From: JBJMLO01 sp045805265
GTDB taxonomy: Bacteria; Actinomycetota; UBA4738; JACQTL01
DNA: 64,000 nucleotides
Assembly: GCA_045805265.1 (NCBI GenBank)
Contig: JBJMLO010000007.1
Location: 78,943 to 142,942 of the forward strand
Direction: 5' to 3'
Shown in pieces: positions 61,246-64,000 of this stretch. The position numbers were made by a program, and so were the translations under genes. Every line of letters begins with the position of its first letter. The first letter of the stretch is position 1. Below the pieces are notes generated by a model. The model was given only the letters and a program-made list of their open reading frames with translations. It searched no databases and had not been told where the DNA came from.

Positions 61246-62853
61246 CTAGAGGGGGATGTTCCCGTGCTTGCGGGGGGGGACGGCCTCCCGCTTCGTCGAC
61301 AGCATCCGCAACGACCGGATCAGGCGGCCCCGGGTCTCCGCCGGCTCGATCACGTCGTCCACGTAGCCGCGCTCGGCCGCGATATACGGGTTCGCGAACT
61401 TCTGTGTGTAGTCGGCGATCAGCTCGCTCCGCTTGGCCTCCTTGTCGTCGGCGGCCTCGATGTCCCGTCGCATCACGATGTTGACGGCGCCCTCCGGACC
61501 CATCACCGCGATCTCGGCTGTGGGCCACGCGTAGCACACGTCGGCCCGGAGGTGCTTGGAGTTCATGACGACGTACGCGCCGCCGTAGGCCTTCCTGGTG
61601 ATCACGGTCATCTTCGGCACGGTGGCCTCGGAGAACGCGTAGAGGAGCTTCGCGCCGTGCCGGATGATGCCGCCGTACTCCTGCGCGGTCCCCGGCAGGA
61701 ACCCGGGCACGTCCTCGAAGACCAGCAGCGGGATGTTGAACGCGTCGCAGAACCGCACGAACCGGGCGGCCTTCTCGCTGGACTCGATGTCGAGCGTCCC
61801 CGCCAGGACCTTGGGCTGGTTGGCCACCACCCCGATCGCGCGGCCATCGAGGCGCGCGAACCCGGTGAGGATCGACATCGCGTACAGGGCGTGCACCTCG
61901 TAGAAGTCGCCGTCGTCGACGATCTTCTGGATCACCGCTCGCATGTCGTAGGCCTCGCGGGCCGACGCGGGGACGATGTCGTTCAGCGTCTCGTCACGCG
62001 CGTCGACGTCCTCGGCCGGCGAGAACACCGGAGGGTCCTCCAGGTTGTTCGCCGGCAGGAACGACAGGAGGTACCGCACCTGGGCCAGGCAGTCCTCCTC
62101 GTCCTCCGCCAAGAACTGGGCCACCCCCGACCTGGCGTTGTGGGTGACCGCGCCGCCCAGCTGCTCGAACGTGACGTCCTCGCCGGTGACGGCCTTGATG
62201 ACCTCCGGGCCGGTGATGAACATGTGGGAGGTGTCACGGACCATGTACACGAAGTCCGTGACGGCCGGGGAGTACACGGCGCCTCCCGCGCAAGGGCCCA
62301 TGATCAGCGAGATCTGGGGGATGACCCCCGATGCCCGCACGTTCCGGTCGAAGATGTAGCCGTAGCCGGCCAGCGAGGTGGCACCCTCCTGGATCCGGGC
62401 GCCGCCCGAGTCGTTGATGCCGACCACGGGCGCGCCCGCGGCCACCGCGAGGTCCATGATCTTGCAGACCTTCTCGGCGTGGACCTCTCCGAGCGAGCCG
62501 CCGAACACCGTGAAGTCCTGGGAGAACACGAAGACCTTCCGGCCGTCCACCGTTCCCCAGCCGGTGACGACGCCGTCGCCGTACGGCCGGTTCTTCTCCA
62601 TCCCGAAGTCGTGCGCCCGGTGGCGGGTCATGGCGTCGGTCTCGACGAACGACCCCTTGTCGAGCAGGAGCTCGAGGCGCTCGCGCGCGGTGAGCTTGCC
62701 GCGGGCGTGCTGCTTCCGGATGGCCTCCTCGCCGCCCCCCAGCAGGGTCTCGGCCCGGCGGCGGTGGAGCTCCTCGATGCGCTCGGCGACGGAGCGCGGC
62801 GCCGGCCTGCCGTTCCCGGCCGGTTCGGTGCGTTCGTCCTCGGTCGTGGCCAT
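61246..62853 (-). CDS. pccB: Acyl-CoA (propionyl-CoA) carboxylase beta subunit
   Basis: A 535-residue carboxyltransferase. ARERLELLLDKGSFVETDAM opens the N-terminal half, GDGVVTGWGTVDGRKVFVFS and GAPVVGINDSGGARIQEG contain the acyl-CoA loop. The C-terminal half has QPKVLAGTLDIESSEKAARF, LLVFEDVPGFLPGTAQE and VMGPEGAVNIV. The loop that sorts acetyl- from propionyl-CoA cannot be read safely. TACACT nine bases before the ATG at 62853 is the probable -10. Works with the biotinylated alpha subunit (28459-30219), which lies 31 kb away. Confidence 0.92.
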   Translation of the reverse strand: MATTEDERTEPAGNGRPAPRSVAERIEELHRRRAETLLGGGEEAIRKQHARGKLTARERLELLLDKGSFVETDAMTRHRAHDFGMEKNRPYGDGVVTGWGTVDGRKVFVFSQDFTVFGGSLGEVHAEKVCKIMDLAVAAGAPVVGINDSGGARIQEGATSLAGYGYIFDRNVRASGVIPQISLIMGPCAGGAVYSPAVTDFVYMVRDTSHMFITGPEVIKAVTGEDVTFEQLGGAVTHNARSGVAQFLAEDEEDCLAQVRYLLSFLPANNLEDPPVFSPAEDVDARDETLNDIVPASAREAYDMRAVIQKIVDDGDFYEVHALYAMSILTGFARLDGRAIGVVANQPKVLAGTLDIESSEKAARFVRFCDAFNIPLLVFEDVPGFLPGTAQEYGGIIRHGAKLLYAFSEATVPKMTVITRKAYGGAYVVMNSKHLRADVCYAWPTAEIAVMGPEGAVNIVMRRDIEAADDKEAKRSELIADYTQKFANPYIAAERGYVDDVIEPAETRGRLIRSLRMLSTKREAVPPRKHGNIPL

Positions 62854-62899
62854 GGTCTCGCGAGTGTAGCGCCGGCGGGCGTCCGCCCCGTGGACCGAC

Positions 62900-63463
62900 C
62901 TATCGCCCGGGGAGCCCGGCCTCCACCAGCTCGTGGCGGGCGGGAGGCACGTCGTCCAGGGACAGCTCGTAGCGGAGCAGGCCGGGGGCCTCGAGCGATG
63001 CCCGCGCGCCGAACCGGTCGGCGGCCCGCCGCACGCGGGCATTGTCCGGCAGGACGTAGGCGCGGAACCGCTCGATGCCCGCCCCCCGGGCGGTCGCGGC
63101 GAGGAGCGTGAACAGGAGGATCCCGAGGCCCCGGCCCTGGTACTCGTCCACGACGGTCACGGCGACCTCCGCCACGTTCGGCTCACCGGGGATCCGGGCG
63201 CACCGCGCCACGCCCAGCCCGAGGTCCGGAACCTCCGCGTGCAGTGCTCCCCACGCGATGCGGTGCTCCTGGTCGACATCGACGAGGGACCGGAGCTGCG
63301 CGGACCCCAGCCGGGAAACCGGAGCCAGGAAGCGGGCCCGGATCGACTGCGGCGACAGGCGCTCGAATCCGTCCGCCAGCAGCCTGGCGTCGCCGGAATG
63401 CACGGGTCGGAGGAGGAGCGGCGTCCCGTCGGCCAGTCGGGCAGCGAGCTCCGGCGGGGTCAA
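62900..63463 (-). CDS. GNAT-family N-acetyltransferase
   Basis: A 187-residue acetyltransferase: PLLLRPVHSGDARLLADGFE is the usual N-terminal strand-helix, VAEVAVTVVDEYQGRGLGIL the acetyl-CoA loop (motif A, Gln-Gly-Arg-Gly-Leu-Gly), and FRAYVLPDNARVRRAADRFG the C-terminal core. The TTG start at 63463 overlaps the stop of a 59-residue gene upstream (TTGA). Acceptor unknown; an intact relative of the broken gene at 31703. Confidence 0.8.
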   Translation of the reverse strand: MTPPELAARLADGTPLLLRPVHSGDARLLADGFERLSPQSIRARFLAPVSRLGSAQLRSLVDVDQEHRIAWGALHAEVPDLGLGVARCARIPGEPNVAEVAVTVVDEYQGRGLGILLFTLLAATARGAGIERFRAYVLPDNARVRRAADRFGARASLEAPGLLRYELSLDDVPPARHELVEAGLPGR

Positions 63464-63639
63464 CCGGCCCTGTGGGAGGGTCGGCGCTCCGTGAGCCTGG
63501 GATCTCGCCGTTCGCCGGCCCGGACCGCCTCGAGCTCGCGCACCGCCGCGCGGACGCCGTCACGGAACGAGCCGGGGTCGCCGTACAGGAAGGCCCTGGC
63601 CTCCACCCGTCGAGCCACCTCCTCGAACTCCCGATCCAT
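63460..63639 (-). CDS. 59-residue conserved-looking helical protein
   Basis: A short frame from ATG 63639 with AAGGAGG six bases upstream, one of the best ribosome sites in the window. It encodes MDREFEEVARRVEARAFLYG, then DPGSFRDGVRAAVRELEAVR and an Arg-rich end: two amphipathic helices. Its TGA overlaps the TTG start of the acetyltransferase by four bases, so the two are translated together and the TTG start has a reason. No family recognised. Could be a small regulator or DNA/RNA-binding partner. Confidence 0.62.
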   Translation of the reverse strand: MDREFEEVARRVEARAFLYGDPGSFRDGVRAAVRELEAVRAGERRDPRLTERRPSHRAG

Positions 63640-64000
63640 GCGACCCTCCTTCCTTCGTGTCGACCACCGACCCTACCGGGCGAAGGCGACATCGAGATGA
63701 CCAGGGTGTTGCGAGGTCGTGAAATCGCCGCTACTGGGCGAGCTCGACGGCCGCGTCCGTCAACGTGGTGTAAGAGACCACCGCGTCATCTCTCATGCCT
63801 TTCGCTGAAAACGGCTGGCTGAGAGGCCCGTAGAGCCTCGATCGAACGGACCCCGGGGTGAGGGGCCCGGGAGATCCGAGCCTCGTGGTCCTCATCCGGC
63901 CGCTACCAGCTCCCCGATCACCTCCTCTCTCGGTTCGGTGGTCTCGAGCATCGTCATACGAGCCTTCGTCAACAGCTCGGTGCCCATGTACCGGTGGCAC
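63640..64000. other. Edge region without a supported gene
   Basis: The last 361 bases show no complete gene. On the minus strand a frame entering from the right edge reads YMGTELLTKARMTMLETTEP and stops at 63892-63894; it could be the end of a gene lying mainly outside the window. A shorter frame (MRDDAVVSYTTLTDAAVELA) ends near 63731. Neither has enough length to judge. A small stem, GAGGC/GCCTC, lies near 63826-63840. Confidence 0.3.

Overview
The window is a very GC-rich, gene-dense bacterial chromosome segment that looks like an uncultured or poorly sampled actinobacterium (Actinomycetota). The pointers are: two succinate dehydrogenases of the kinds seen side by side in mycobacteria; an acyl-CoA carboxylase with a small epsilon-like subunit; a BirA-PH-domain gene pair next to a biotinylated carboxylase subunit; an F420:NADPH oxidoreductase; Ku; frequent GTG and TTG starts; and a recurring TAnnnT box 6-7 bases before the start codon, the signature of leaderless mRNAs. 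No prophage, insertion sequence, CRISPR array, tRNA or rRNA was seen. Several broken genes and single-base G-run shifts would fit either real decay or assembly error.

Layout. 1-8.3 kb: a mycobacterial Sdh1-type operon (anchor, flavoprotein, Fe-S) on the plus strand faces an Sdh2-type sdhCDAB operon on the minus strand; a universal-stress-type gene and a VapBC module lie between them. 8.3-16.3 kb: secreted proteins (a frameshifted small exported protein, a TolB-like propeller with DUF11 and cupredoxin-like parts, a 1347-residue BNR/Ig protein) plus ku. 16.5-19.5 kb: a decayed O-methyltransferase, a membrane Ser/Thr kinase and an exported amidase. 19.5-21.8 kb: a small Asp/Thr-repeat acidic protein, a JmjC/cupin oxygenase and a sucrase/ferredoxin-like protein in a tight row, the most intriguing unit here. 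21.7-33.3 kb: an MMPL exporter, an acyl-CoA mutase large subunit, an F420 reductase, hydrolases, VOC proteins, a biotin carboxylase/BCCP subunit with its ligase BirA, a PH-domain membrane protein and a broken GNAT gene.

33.3-43.9 kb is rich in signalling: a class III cyclase/AAA/TPR protein, a cyclic-nucleotide-binding protein in an apparent operon with a flavin monooxygenase, and a Ser/Thr kinase carrying a zinc ribbon and an L7/L12-like tail; then an acyl-CoA dehydrogenase, an M23 peptidase and a second PIN-type toxin-antitoxin pair. 44-50.9 kb: an ethylmalonyl-CoA-mutase-like enzyme, a cadherin-like repeat protein, a short citrate-synthase/citryl-CoA-lyase homologue and a methyltransferase. 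51-54.4 kb: a second large AAA/TPR regulator. 55-64 kb: 3-hydroxyacyl-CoA dehydrogenase, amidohydrolase, a SpoIIM-like protein, a CoA transferase cluster, the acyl-CoA carboxylase beta and epsilon subunits and a GNAT.

Together the metabolic genes describe acyl-CoA and propionate-type carbon flow: beta-oxidation steps, propionyl-CoA carboxylation (alpha and beta subunits at separate loci), B12-dependent mutation towards succinyl-CoA, and oxidation of succinate by two alternative Sdh complexes feeding the quinone pool. All functions are read from recognisable sequence motifs only; no database search was run.
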